NCBI GenBank assembly: GCA_964016885.1
Contig: OZ024745.1
Span: 49,723,077 to 49,787,076 of the forward strand
Direction: 5' to 3'
DNA from: Eledone cirrhosa
Taxonomy: Eukaryota; Mollusca; Cephalopoda; Octopoda; Eledonidae
Length of the DNA stretch: 64,000 nt
Every line of letters begins with the position of its first letter. Within the stretch, counting starts at the first letter, position 1. Of this stretch, positions 12,887 to 27,800 are shown one piece after another. A program made the position numbers and the translations under genes. The notes beneath the pieces were generated by a model. It was not told the origin of the DNA, searched no databases, and was given only the letters and a program-made list of their open reading frames with translations.

Positions 12887-15800
12887 CACATCATACAGTT
12901 ATAATATAAATTGACTAGTAATTATTAATTCTATTTAAATTACAGTTACAGTTATGATTTAACTCACTCATTACAATACAATATGGCTCCTACAAACTCC
13001 TCATCCAGTACAAAAGACTCGTCTCGTAATTCTGATTCCAACTCATATCTTTTTGTGGACAGAAGTCAATTTCACAAGCCAGCCACCCCCTATACCTATC
13101 CAGATGGTAAGTACTTTTTACATAGTTGGTGTATGGAGCTGATAGTGTATAAAGCCAGTTTGTATATAAATTGTTCGATACTATGGTTTGTGGATTCTTG
13201 TTATGTGCTCTAGTTCATAAACCATAAACCATTTATTGATGGATGAGATGGTATTCAGTTTCTTCATCAAGCTTTAACAAAGCTATGTTTGTGGATTACA
13301 TGCACCCAGTACGCCCTGTAATGTGGTTGGAATCCGAGAGATGTGTAGTTTGATTCCTCACAGGAATCTTTTTACATTTTTTTCTGTCTCCAGGGGTACT
13401 TTACCCGATTTTTAAAACTATTATTATAATCGTTTGTATTTGCTTCATAACCATAATGGTTTTGGGTTCAGTCATATTATGGGGCCCCTTGAGAAAGTGT
13501 CTTCTATAGCTTTTGTTTCATCAATGCCTTGTGAGTGAAATTTGATTGACAGTAGCTGCAGAAGTCCATCATAGTTGATCATATTGACATGGATACTTAT
13601 TCCTTCAATCTTGTTACTTATTTTATGAATCCCTTTTTTGTAGAACTGGTAAGTTACAGGACATAAACATAAATATACACACACATACATATTCAATGAA
13701 ATTGAAATTTATTGACCAAAGAAAAAGTGGTGTATGACTGCAGTCTAATGACTGAAACCAGCAAAAGATAAAAGAATATACATAAATTTCTGGTTTTTTT
13801 TTCAGATTGTGTTTTAGGAGTGAAAAACTCTGCTTCAAGCAAATTTGTTTGGAATTCAGCTCTGCAACAGCCATGTAAAGACATGATACATTCAGACTGG
13901 GTTATCAATATTATACATGGCTTTATTGGACAAGTCAATATCCTTTTTCTTGTATTATTCATAAGGTTGATACCTGGAGGACAAACAAGGACTAGGGTTC
14001 CATCAACATTTTTTGCTTTAGTGGGGTGAAAGATTGAAGTACCAAGGGGGCCAAAAATACCTGAAAGCTTAGAGGTCCTGTCATGAGTTGATATGGCCCT
14101 GGTTATGTAAAGATTTCATCAAACAACTTTACTAGTTGACTGACAAATATTAAAGAATACAATTCATAAAAGTGACAAAATGAGAGGGAGAAAAAAAGGA
14201 AAAAATTTTAAAAATTAAAGAGGTTGGGGAGGCAAAATGTACACTTTGAGCTGTGCTACATGGACAAGATAGTGAAAACATTGCTGTGGAGTTTAGCTAG
14301 TGATATGCACTGAATCAGCCATTCCACCTTGTGCGGACTCTTTTCTCAGGTGTGATGTCCCACTCTCAATTTGGCAGAGGACAAAACTCTGGAGTTCTTG
14401 ATGGCTAGAGTTATGGAAAGGAAAGGGTCTGTCATTACCTGTTATTTAGTTTATTGTTCAATCTGTGTTGAGTTGGCGCTAGAGAACAACAACAACACGT
14501 ACTTAAATGATTTGATTATGAGACAAACCAACAAGGAAACATCTGCAATATTGCTTGGTTTGCAAGAGATAGCAGACAAATCATCCTCAAATAAATTATC
14601 CTTTACTGTCTTAAAACAAAGTGAAGGATGCATTGGATTATGTCTAAAGTCTGTCTTTAGCCAGAAGTGCTCGTTAGGCCGGTGCTTATCCTGGTTTCAT
14701 AGTGTGAAGTGACTGAGAATACAAGACTTCCCCCTGGACAGGATGCCTGTCCATTGCAGGGTTAAACCCTCAGCTATTGCTTGTACTCATTTTCAGCTGA
14801 GTATACAGGAGCAACATGAAATGAAGTGTTTTCCTCAAGAACACAACATGCAACCCAGTCTAGGAATTGAGTCCACAACATTATGATCATAAATCCAACA
14901 CCCTTACCATTAGGCCACACGCCTCCACACTTTTGGATTATGTGGTCCTGGATATACTATGTAAGCAATAGAAGGGTCATGGCTGAAATGCTTTTGATTA
15001 AGCCTGATCAGTTAGGTATTGAAATCTATTAGTATTCAATAAAATTTTAAAACTCATTTGTTTGTTGCAGTAAAATTAGTTTTTAGATGAAGAGATAGTA
15101 TTTTAAGGGTTCGCAGTTCTTAAATGTTTGTAGCTACATTACTTATGTTTATTTTACCTTTTTGATAGCAAACTGCCTGAAGTTGCTCTTGCTTCTATGA
15201 TACAAAGCTGTTTATTTTAAAGTTTTTAGGTTAATCTAAAATCCTTGTTCCAAACATCAGCTGAATAATGAGAAAGTTATTTTAGTTACTAAAACCCTCC
15301 AAATTGTTTCAAAATTATTTAAAAAATAATAGGCAGTATGTTTCATTGGAAATAGAGTAACAAAAGGTTTAATTATCACAGAATATATTAAAATGATCAA
15401 CATTATAGTTGAAATGTGCTGCCTGAGAGTCATCCTTGGCATCACGAGGCAAGGTGAGATAGATAAGGCTAAGGCCTCTATCATTAAAACAATCAAGAAA
15501 CCTCATAGGGAGCCAGCTGAAACCTGTGAAAGTGTATCATAACAACAGCAGCAACATGATGACAGTAAAGTTGTGGTAGAATTATAACAATGTTCAGTCT
15601 TTTCTCCTTAACCTTTCCTAGATATTTGTGTATTTGGTAAACCTATTTATTTAACCTTAATTGGTCGTAGGTCAAATCAGTTTGCTGGAACTCGCTTCTT
15701 GAAGAGAGGAGCCAACAACCAAGTAAGATTTTTCTTTATTCTATTTTCTTCCCACTAGGAGGACCTTTCAGTTGTGTCAAAGACATGACAACTTTTCTTG

Positions 15801-18800
15801 TGCTGGTGATCTACACAATAAACGCACCCAGTACACACTATAAAGTGCTTGGTGATAAGAAGGGCATCCATCCGAAGAAAGCTTGCGAAGCAAAGTGTTA
15901 GATGGACCCTTCAGTTGTGTTAAAGACATGACAACTTCTCTAGTGCTGGTGCCACAATAAAATGTACTTGATTGAACGTGAAACTATATGTGAGATGTAA
16001 ACAACCCAGCCTGTCTGGGAGCTCAGTAGTCCTGCTTCAATACAGACTTAGTCTGTGGAGACCCGTCCACTCCTTTCTAGCAGGGGAAGTGATGATGATT
16101 CTTCTATTTATCCAAAGTTTCTGATATATTGAATTTTCTCAAAATCACTTTCATCTTTTATCACCAACCTACTTAAGACCGCATCTGGTTCCATAATATA
16201 AACATTTTCAGTTTAAAGTTTTCACCATCATCATCATGATCTTCATTTATGTATGATGGACCCATAACTCCTGATGGAGTCACAGGAGCATTGTCGTGGG
16301 CATCTAAACCCTGGTGAAACTGATCTCGCTCTAGATCTGAAAACAGCTGATTTCTGCCAGAGATGGAGATAGAGGAAATGAGAAAGAGATATAGAGGAAA
16401 ATTTGACGTCAGTACTGAATTGGTACTTGAAATGTTGAAAGGCAAAGTGGGATTTGAATTCAAGAGAGCCAGAACCAATACCACAAAGCATTCTATTTGA
16501 AGTTCTAATACCACCTCATCATTTAATGTCCATTTTTTCCATAATGGCAAAGGGTTGGATGGGTTATCACAGACCAAGTCAGAACTTAATTTGAGCTAAA
16601 TTGTGCTGTTTTGTACTTTTCAAGAATGTCTTGCTAATGTGGTTTCATGTGGTACAGGATGTTAAGAGTTAAATTTGTTGTTGTCGTGTAAACATCATCT
16701 AGTTCTATTGTCATCATCAATGTATATGTTGGATCTGTTTTATATTTAAAGGGTGCAGTAGCAAATGAAGTTGAAACAGAACAAATTGTTCACGATGCTT
16801 CAGTAACTTTCCTGAATTCTGCTTGTATTTCATCTTTTGTGCAACTCCGAGGTTCCATACCTTTGTTCTGGTCTCAAGACATTTCGAAAATGGTTCCCAA
16901 GCCTCAAATTGTTGGTAAGTTCCATAAATATATTTTTTTCATTAAATTGCTTTGCTTGAACTGAGATAATGCAGCGTAGTGAGTACTCATTAATTGAGTT
17001 TCAAGGTACCATGATAAAATACACCCAGTATGCTCTGTATTATGGTAGCAACTGAACTGAGATTTTGTAGAACTAAGTAGAACCTTTTAGTCCTATTGAG
17101 GACATAACCTCTCTTGTGCTAGTGCCATGATAAAATGCATGCAGTCCACTCTGAATTTGTAGTGCTGGTTCCATGATAAAAAGCACCCAGTAACTCTGCA
17201 AAGTGATTGACCTTAGAATGGGTATTCACCCATAGAAACCACGCCTGAAATAAAACAGGAATGTGATGAGGCTCTCAAATCCATTCAGTCTCAAACCAGG
17301 ACAAGTCGTCTAACATGGAAAGTGGGTGTAAAATGATATATTATCAAAGAAATTAAATTTCATAAAAGAAAAAAATGTAAACTGTTTTAAGAATGGTAAA
17401 AGATTGGCAAAATTAATAGAATGATGGGCAAAAATTCCTTGTGGTATTTATGTTTTGAGATCAGTGTGGGAGATGAGTGGTGGTGACATAAGACCAACCA
17501 TATTTGAAGAGCAGAGGCCATTGTAGTAATGATAGGAAAGCATGTGACCTTTCTTTGGATATGGTCTAAGATGTCTGTGTGCATGGCAGCAGTACTTTCC
17601 TAGTTATGGGAGTAGTACTCTGTTGTATGTCTCACTTGAACTTTGCTGAGGGGTAGCATTTATTGGGTGGAAATGGGGTGTGTGCAGTGGTTGGTGGGGG
17701 TTTGAAATATTTTGTGTCTATGAAAAGGAAGGCGAGTCTTTGAATATCAAAGTTAATTATACCACAATATAAAAATAATCTTCATCTATTTACTAAAGTG
17801 TTGTAGTTCAATATTCTTTTTACCAGCAAGTCAACTGTGAGTTGGTGTAGCACAAATATTACAACCAGTTAGACTGAGGAAAGCAGACTATTGCATGATT
17901 TCAACTTAGGACTTTCTGGCTAATAATACAGCACACTAACTCCCGACTGCTATTGCTAAAGGTTGATGTTTATAATGGTGATGATGAACACACGTGTTTT
18001 TATATGCTACCATGAAGAGAGGTGGAAGCAATCATCAGTATTTGACCACCTATTATGGTTCTTCATTATCTAGCCCACCCGGCAACTGAGAAAATCAGAC
18101 ATTTTTCTTGTATATCTCATATTTTTGTCATGGTTTTTTATGGCTGGATGCTCTTTCCATCACTACTTTATACAGTGGACAAGGTGCATTTTATCATATC
18201 ACTAGCATTAAAGATGATGTATGTGACAGGAATAAAGAAGTTCTCTCTAACCTGTATCAGTTTTTATTCAGAGTTACTGTTCTCCAAGAACAGTGGGCTT
18301 GTGGAGGCCACATCTCCCTCTCTTCAGTCTTTTTTCTTTTGGCAGGTTTCATGAACTGCAGAGAACATGAAAGCATGTTTTAAATAACATTTTTACAAAT
18401 ATGAAGAAAGTATTTAAGTCAATAAAAATGTAAACTGGCAATTGCAATGTATAGACATTGTAGATAGTATAAATATGATCAAAGTAAATTATGATATTGT
18501 GTGTGTGAGAGAGAGAGAAGAGATTATATCAATACTTTTGATAAATATATTTATGATTTTTAAGGTTTAGGACCTCATTTGAAAATTAAAAGAAATGGAG
18601 TAGGGTTTTGAACAGTTGTTGTTATCACTACATACCATTTATTTTCTTTTGAAAGCAAGTCCTAGCCTTGAAATATCTTGTATAATGTAAAAGTTTAAAC
18701 TGTTGTTTTGTTTACTTTAGTTTTCACTCTTGTATTTTTAATTTTTCACTCTTATATTTTTAATTTGCATTGTAATGGCTTTTCCCTCCAAATCCTGTTT

Positions 18801-21800
18801 TTGATTTGTTAACACTCTCATATATGTAAATATTTCCCCACATATATCACAGCAGAGAGTTTTTCTTCAATTTCACAAATCTCACCATGGTATGATAATA
18901 ATAGATAATCATACAGCCATGGCTCATGACTGAAGTACTTCCACCACAACTTTATTTCATCATTATGCTAAAGTGAGAATCCTTATTCCAATAAATCTCT
19001 TTCTTCCTACCTTTCAGTTGATCAAGCAGACCCCTATGCTTTTGTTGCTGGTCAGCATTTCAATGATGTTATAAAGCGTTTTGGAGCCCCTATTATTGTT
19101 CTTAACTTGGTGAAGGTGAGCTAATGTTATTGTTCAAATTTATCTTCATTATTTTGGGTGGATTGGCAATATCAGTAGAGGGTCGGACGCCATGCTTTCC
19201 AGCATAGAGTTACAGCCCTTCACTGTCTGAGTTCAAATCCTGCCGAGGTTGACTTTGCCTTTCATCTTTACGGGGTCGATAAAATAAAGTACCAGTAATT
19301 CACTGGGTAATTGCTGGCCTTGTGCCTAAAGTGGAAACAATTATTTTGAATGTGTAATTGTAATGTGCATGAAGGAGCTGAGAGAAAGGCTGCACATAAA
19401 AGGAATCAGATATTGAATGCAGTAGAGAAGATTGCACTGTAGCTGATGACTGCTGGATGAAGAAATGTCAAGAGCTCTGAGTGGAAAGAAGTCATAGAAA
19501 TGGATGCTCAAGAAATAAGTGGGCAGAAGTATTGAAAGCTGACCTCAAGAAATTACACCTCATCAACAAGAACTAGTAAAAGAGCAATTCAATTTCATTG
19601 TTTTAATGGCTTACATCCAAATCTCTTATATACTTATACCATATTATTTATTTATCATGCTTCAGTTTCTGAATGTTTTCTGTTTCCAGCGCCGAGAGAA
19701 ACGCCGTCATGAGAGCATATTGACCAAAGAATTTATAAGTGCCATCGAATACCTCAACCAGTTTTTGGCGTATTCACACAACATACAATACATTGGCTTT
19801 GATATGGCAGGTGTGAGTAAAAAGTAAGTGAGAATGATGTATTTTATAGTTTATATGAAGAACTTTATATGAAGAGATTGGAGGTTATAATGCTTGGCAA
19901 TCAAAATTGAATAGAGATAAAATAGGGGTTGAGAGGACTCTTCAAACTGGCATAGAATGTGACTACCTCTCTGGTGCTGATGCCACGATAAAATGCATCC
20001 AATTCCTTCAGTAAAATCCAGTAAAATGTACCCAGCACTATTAGTAAAATGGTTGATGTTAGGAAGGGCATTTGGCCATAGAAACCATGGGAAATATGGA
20101 ATGTAATGCTAGTATGGAAAGTGGTTTTAAAATGGTGATGATGATAATGAAGCAAGGTTTATTTTAAGGAAATTTTAAATTTACACAAATTTTTGAAGTA
20201 AGTACCATGACCCAAGGTTTAATATTCTCTGAGTCTGAGAAGCATTTGTAATGGCTATTTTTAGTATTTCATGAGTGTTTTAAGTCTTTTAGCCATCATT
20301 TACCATGCAAGTGCATATAGTATTTGACACAAAATATAAACTTACTGCATAACATTAGATTTAGAACAACACAACTCGGAGTCAAGTACATGTTATGGAG
20401 GAATGGTTGACATTGGGAAGTGCATCCAGCTGTAGAAAACTTGTCTAACAAAAAGTTGAGAGGGCTTCTAATTGCATCAAGGGCATAATAACCTCCTTAT
20501 TGCTGGTGCCACGATAAAATGCATACAGTTCATTTTGTAATGTTGTTAGTGTTAGGAAGGTTATCTAACTAAAAATATTGCCAAGATTTGAGTTTGTCTA
20601 GATCACAACAACCTTTCTAGTGCTAGTGCCATGATAAAATGTACTCAGTATACTTTGTAAAGTGTAAGAGAGGTACAGCACCTGGCCCATCTGTGAGGAC
20701 AGCTGCTCTACTTCAGTGTTGACTTTGTTTATGAACACCTGTCTAACCTATGTTTACATGGAAAAATGGACCTAAATTTGTTAAATTTTAATATTTTTAT
20801 TTTCCTTTTAATTTCAGGAAAGATTGCAGTGTTATGGATCGTTTGGGTAAAATTGCGAAAAGTTGCATCAAGCGTACAGGGTTTTACTTTCACTCCCCTT
20901 CTAATCTACATGAAGAACTGTGGAATTGTGAACCGTAAGTTGATAAATTTCTCATGTTTGGTGGCAGTAGTGGTGTTGGTGTGAAGGTGTGTGGTCCAGT
21001 GGTTATGGTGTAGGTTTCACAATCGTAAGATCATGGGTTCAATACTTGAGCCAAGTGGTGCTATAACTATCACAAATGCTATGCATTTTCTTTTTAAATA
21101 ACTCAATCAAGGGATCAAGGGCTGCACCCATAATATTTATGCAGGACTTTTGAGACTAGTGGTGGGTGGAAAAGAGAAGAAAATCTTGGTGTTCTCAGAT
21201 CAGAGACCTCACTCAAATGCTTGCAACAGACTGGTGGTGTTTAACCCCTTAGCATTTACATTAATCTATATTTACTATTGTATTTTCATGATAAAGGCTT
21301 TACATCACATATTTATCTCACATAGTATCGAATCCATGAGATTTTGATATTATTTATTTTGAGAACAATGAGTGGCTGGTTATGGTTAGTTTGAACAGAG
21401 AGAGAGAATTTTGACCGGATACAGCCAGTTTAAATTCTTTTTAAACATATTTCTAATGAGAGACACTCCCTATGTTTTTCAAATCATTTTGTCATTATTA
21501 ACCTATTGTTTCATTATTTTATCTTCAGACTTAAAGGAATTCGAGGAGTTAAGACCGAATATGGGAAAAAGCAAACTGGAGTAGTAAGAACAAACTGTGT
21601 TGACTGTCTTGACCGTACAAATACAGCACAATTTGCTGTTGGCAAGTGTGCTTTGGGATACCAGGTAAATATTGTTAGCAAGGAAACAAATCATTTTATA
21701 GTTGTGCATGTTTGGCAAAGGATGATAGGAATAGAGCCAGTGATGAATGTTGTAATGTGAAATGGAATGGGATGGCTGGATCATGAGTTGAGAAAGGATG

Positions 21801-24800
21801 AAAGTGACTGGATGAGAGGAATAAAGCCAGGTTTCTCCCTGGAATTACCCTAAAGTGTAGTCCCCCACTATTGGGAACTTGTTTTTGTTGACATTTATTA
21901 TTGTTTTTCTTTATCTTTTTTTCCATTTTTATGTATATTTATTACAATTTCTATTATTGCTATTCTTACTGTTTTCAGTTCAGTGATGTCCCCATTCCTT
22001 TATTTGATGTAAACCCTACTTTGTCTTTGTCCTCAATGTCCCGGGTCCTTGTGGCTAATAAAAGAAATCATAATCATTATTATTATTATTTTTTTTATTT
22101 CAGTTGTATGCTATGGGAGTTAATTCTAGTCCTAATTTAGAATATGATACAGACTGTGTAAGGTAAGAACATTTTATTCATTATTTCTGCTACATTATCA
22201 TCATCGGCAGCCATCCCTCTCCAGATTTGACCTCAGGTAATTTCCTTCTGAGATAGATTGATAGAGAGTTTAATGTTTCAAACCTTGACTATGATCTTCA
22301 AGAGAGAAAAAGAAAGAGATGCAACCTTGTAGGAAGCCAGTTAAACCTACATAGGTGTGAGCTAATTTCAGTTTTTCACCCTCACACATGCATAGCAGGC
22401 TTCCACACACTTTCCACCTTCAAATTTTATTTACAAGGCATTAAGCAACCTGAGGCTATAGTAGACACTTATTCAAGGTGCCAAGCAGTGAGACTGAACT
22501 TGAAACCATATGATTGACAAGCGAACTCTTTAACCACACAGCCATGCATGTGCATTTTTTTTTATTTTACAGCCTGTTTATTTCTTTTTTCATGTAATTT
22601 TCAGAATGTTGGAAAAACTGTATGAAGACCAAGGAAATACATTAGCCCTACAATATGGAGGCTCTCAGCTCGTACATAGAATTAAAGGTTACCGCAAAAT
22701 TGCCACATGGACATATAACTCAAGGGACTTAGTCCAGACCATATCTCGTTACTATAGCAATGCATTCTCTGGTAAATTGTCTTTTACCCCTTTTGTGACC
22801 ATATTTCTAATGAAAAACTGTCTATGATTTTCAAATGATTTTGAAAGGATTTAGTAAAAAAACTGTCTTAGTATTAAACATAACTTAAAGGTAAGGGAAA
22901 ATGGAGAAGTTAGCCACTGCATTAATTGGGAAATGGCTTTAAAATGCATGTTGTTGTAAATGACTTTTGCTCAGCCTGGGAGTTAAGTATTATTAACACT
23001 TTTATTATCAGATTTCTAATGAAAGATACTTTCTATGATTTTGAAGATAATTAAGAAATTGGAGGGATTTAGTAATTTAAAGAACTTATTATTAAATTGT
23101 AGGGTTCATCATCATCATACGTCTGCTTTTCCCTGCTTGCAAGGGTGGGACGGGTCCTATTCAGCACAGCATCTCTCCACTTGATTCTTACATAAAATTA
23201 GGATAGAAAGTTTTTAGATTAATAAAATAGTTAATTGAAATAGTTTTGTTTTGTAGAACCAGAGGTCTTTTTAGGTGGTTTGGTATCAATAGGGTTAAGC
23301 TTATTTCATTTCAACAAACTCCTCTCTTGACTCTTCTATTATATTTTGGTATTTGTTTAAATCAGATGCCGAGAAACAGCAATCAATTAATTTATTTCTT
23401 GGAGTTTACAGTCCAGATTCTAAATCACCAAATTTATGGGAGCTCTCAACTGACTACTACCTACACAACCATGATTGTTTCGGAAAGAAGTTGCTTGCAA
23501 GAAAAAGGTAAAGTACCATGCTACATTGGTTTTAGTCTTTTATCATAGTTGTCATCACCATCACAGCTACCACCAGTATCACCACCTTCAACACCATCAC
23601 TACCATTACTACCACTATCTGGGAGCATTTTATCATGGCACCAGTACTAGGGATTGGTGTCAAGTCCTTGACGGGACTGTAGAGTCTTTTCCATCCTATT
23701 TTAGCATGGTTGCTACTGTTGGATGCCCTTTCTAATGTAACTACTTTACAGAGTGTACATTTTAACACCATTGTTTTACATCCATTTTTCTATGTTGGCA
23801 TGGGTTGGATGGATCATTATAGACCAAGACAGTACTTATCAGAGCTACTGTCCTTGCTCAATGCATTCTGTTTTTACATGGAATTTTGCAGCTGAATGTC
23901 CTGCATAACCTCATCCACTTTAAAGAATGTATTGGGTGCATTTTATCATGGCGCCAGCACTTAGGTGGTCATGTCCCATGACATGCCTGGAGAATTCTCT
24001 CTTACCCCTTTTTTAGTTTCTACAGTTGGTTTCACTTCATAATACCAATCACTTTACAAAGTGTATTGGGTGCATTTTATTGTGGAACCAGCACTAGTGA
24101 GTTTGTCATGTCCTTGCTGTGGCTGAAGAGCCTTCTCAACCCTTTTGGTATGTTACTATAAATATATATTTCTTTTTGTACTATATATCCTGAATTCAAT
24201 CTCTGCTGTGGACAACTTTGCCTTTTATCCTTCTGGGGTCAATAAAATAAAGTACCAGTCAAGTATTGGGGTCTATTGAATTGACTTGGCCCCCTCTCCA
24301 CTCCCAAATTTTACTTGCCTATGTTAGAAACAATCATTATAGCTGACTAAATGTAATCTTTGTTTTTCTTTCAGCTATTGTCAGTGGTGGGATCTGAATG
24401 TGCCATATTATCTACCTTTACCTCTAGATGAAGGTAAGTAAGCAGTTCAGAGAAATTTACTTTAAATTTTAGTTTACTGTATATACTCAAATATAAACGA
24501 TCCCCCAACTCCATTTTATGCCTGACAAATGGGCAAAACCTCAAACCCCATGTATAAGCTGAGGCAGCTAATCAACACATTATGTTTAGATAATGTGGTT
24601 TTGAAATTCTGGAGTTTTAATATTTTGATATTTAAAATGTTTTAAGTGTCATTTAGAGAATAGTTTTTGTTTCACTACTTCATTACATAATCACTTTTTA
24701 CCAATTTCCGACTGTTTTGAAGGCCATATTAATAAAAAAAAATAGGGAAAAAAAATGTCACCTCCAAAGTGAAATCAGTGTAAGATTCATCTCCAAAGTA

Positions 24801-27800
24801 AAAACAGTGTAATAGTCACCTCCAAAGTGAAAATGTTTGAACACCTCATTTGCATAGAATTTGAAGTTGGTTAAAATCTGCAAAATATTGACCTTGAATA
24901 TAAGCTGATCCCCCCTTTTACCATCCATTTTTTTTAGTCACATATTTCTTGAATTATATATAATAATTTTGGAAACTAAATAGACTTATTGAGTAATAAT
25001 TGACAACCCATGCTAGCATGAAAGATAGATGTTAAAGGATGATGATGATGGTGGTGGTGATGATGATGATTCATTATCATCATTACGTCCGTTTTCCATG
25101 CTGACATAGGTTAGACATTTACAGTCCAAGACTAGACTGGTCTTGCTTATACATTCTGTACTTGGCATAGTTTCTACAGCTGGATGCCCTTCCTAATGCC
25201 TAGGTGCATTTTACTGTGGCACTAGAATTACTACTTTACAGAGTGTACTGGGTGCATTTCATCATGTCACCAGCACTAGAGTTTGTCATGTACTCAGCGA
25301 GTTTTAAGAGTCCCTCTACTCTATAATGTCTCCATTCAATCACTATAGCTTGATTTTTTTTTCTTACTATTTTACATCAATTCTTCTTATCATGATTGCA
25401 TGAATGAGTCAGTTAGGACACATTTGTATGTTATTGTGCAGCCCTGCCAGATGTGTGTCAATGAAACGTATGTATAGTATGTAATGTAGTCAGTTATCAT
25501 TAGCTTCAGATCAACCATGATTGAACAGACCTATGATGAAACATATGGCAGCTATAACCATTCTGGCTTTTTCAGGACATGTGAAATTATATTATCCAAT
25601 GTGTCCATCTCTTTTTTTAAGATAGGTGTGAATTGTGGTGAATTTGGCTGTTACTTCTAATATGCTGAGTGACAATAAAATGCACCTGGTACACTTTGTA
25701 TTGTGGTTGGTGCTATGCAGGGCATTCAAGTATAGAAACCATGCAAACGATGGAGAATATGAACAAGACCTGGTCCCTTGACCAGTCTAATTTCAACTCA
25801 TGCTAGCATGGAAAGTGGATGATGATGATGATGCTCACTGTGTGATCCCATCTTGGTGATACCATCTGTCTAACAAGGTCCAGGAACTCGCCTATGCAGT
25901 TGTAGCAATTTGGATTTAGTCTTTCATTTCATGTTATATCATATTTTTTGAACACTAGCATTGATGGTTGCAGCTTTCTAATTAGCCAATCACTGGTTTC
26001 CTGCCTTTTTCATGGCCAGAGGAACATAACAATGTCCAAGCAACTTATCTAAAATAAATACCAATCAAGGTATTTTTATTTAAAAGCAACCATCTCTCAT
26101 TGATATATAATTAAGTGAACGACACACACACACACATGCTCGACAGGATTCCACAGGTTGTTTACCAAATACCATTCCCAATGTATAGGTCAGCCTGTAG
26201 CTATGGTAAAAGACACTTGCTCTAGGTATTGCACTTTGATCACACCCAGAACCATGCAAGTCTTAGATTCGATTAAACTAAGACCCAGATCTAGCCTTAC
26301 TAGCGTTGAATTTAGGACCTAAAACATCTTGAGATAGTGATTGGTGCCTTGAATCAGCTAAGAGGAACCAATCAGCCTGTCTATTGTACCCACTGACACT
26401 CACTCATAATTGTTTCTGTTACAGAGGAAAAAGGAGTCAATGAACAAGTACATGTTTCTGTGAACAGAAGAACTGAGGAATGTGTGAATGAATTCTCAGA
26501 ACATTATCACCCTTATGAACTGACATCGCTGGAAGAGTTGTTTGCTTTTACTCTCACCCATTCCATAAGGTAAGGAACAATCTTATAACTGATGAGGCAC
26601 ATTGAAGCCAGAGGTGGCCTGGCTATACAGGTGTTTGAGCAATGTCCAGTGGATTACTGAGGTGGGTAAAAATAAAGCTGTAAAAATGTTTGCAAAATCT
26701 GAACTTGTAGCAACTGTACAAAGATTGAAACCAAAATAGAATGTATTTTAGCTGAGCAATAAAAATATATCTCTTGACAATACTCCTCTAAATATTAAAC
26801 TGTTCTTCCATTTTAAGTATCACTAGAGTTCAATTAATCGTACATTAAAAATGTATTAGATATTATTATCCAACATAGTTTTATTTTACCAACTAAAGAG
26901 GTTGATGTCAGGGAGGGCATCCTGCTGTAAAACATTGCCTCCAAACAACCAATGCCAGTATGATGAGAATGATTGATTTAAATCAAATGCAAACATTTTC
27001 TTTCAAAGACATTACTATCAAACATAATTTAATATTACATTCATTGATATCAATTACAATCATTTTCTATTACTAATAATTCAGAATATACATATATAAG
27101 ATAAACAGGTATATTTTATTGTCTGATTTTGTTATTTTGACATAATGTATCTAGGACTACTTTATCCATCATTTGTTGTTTTATGTTTAAGCTGAAATTG
27201 TAATGATTATATAATGTTTTAACCATATAAAGTCTAATAATCAGTGTGGTTATTACACTCTCTTGTCTTTCATTTACTCAAGGAATGTGATGCCTAAACA
27301 TGCTACAGACTACAGTCCATTCTCAATTCGGGTCAACCCAGAACGACCAATTGATGACCAGAGGTAAGTGTTTTCTATCTTTTTATTTTAATATAGGAAG
27401 TTTGGTAGGTGAAGTAGCTTTTATCCCAACAATTAGTAAGCACTACAAATGTATCAAGATGATTGTGAAGATCAATATTTTTATGGCTTTGTCAAGAAGT
27501 GACATTGCCTCCAAGACTGAAGTGGAAATTTTTGTGGGGCATCCAGGTGTAGCAACCATGTTTAACAAGTGTTGAGAAGTTTCTTAGTTATGTCAATGTC
27601 ATGACAACCTCCCTAGTATTGGTGTCACAATAAAATCTTTTCAATGCACTCTGTAAACTGGTTGGTATAATCAACTGTAAAGTACTTGGGTTTGGTATAA
27701 TTGACTTTTCCCAAAATTGATAACTGCTGCTTTTTGGGGGCCAGGAAGGGAAGGAAGTTTTCTTCTGACTGGTGGCAAAAGCTGAAATGACTGAAGATAG

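Noticed and set aside
13934..13970. Ordinary GT donor for FIG4 exon 7 (GTCAAT or GTATTA)
   Set aside because: Both leave the wrong phase for exon 8 and spoil the conserved protein join. The ATATCC donor fits the frame and the U12 branch site.
16173..16577. 134-codon minus-strand open frame
   Set aside because: It overlaps a SINE-like segment, has no domain, and lies in a FIG4 intron beside sense exons.
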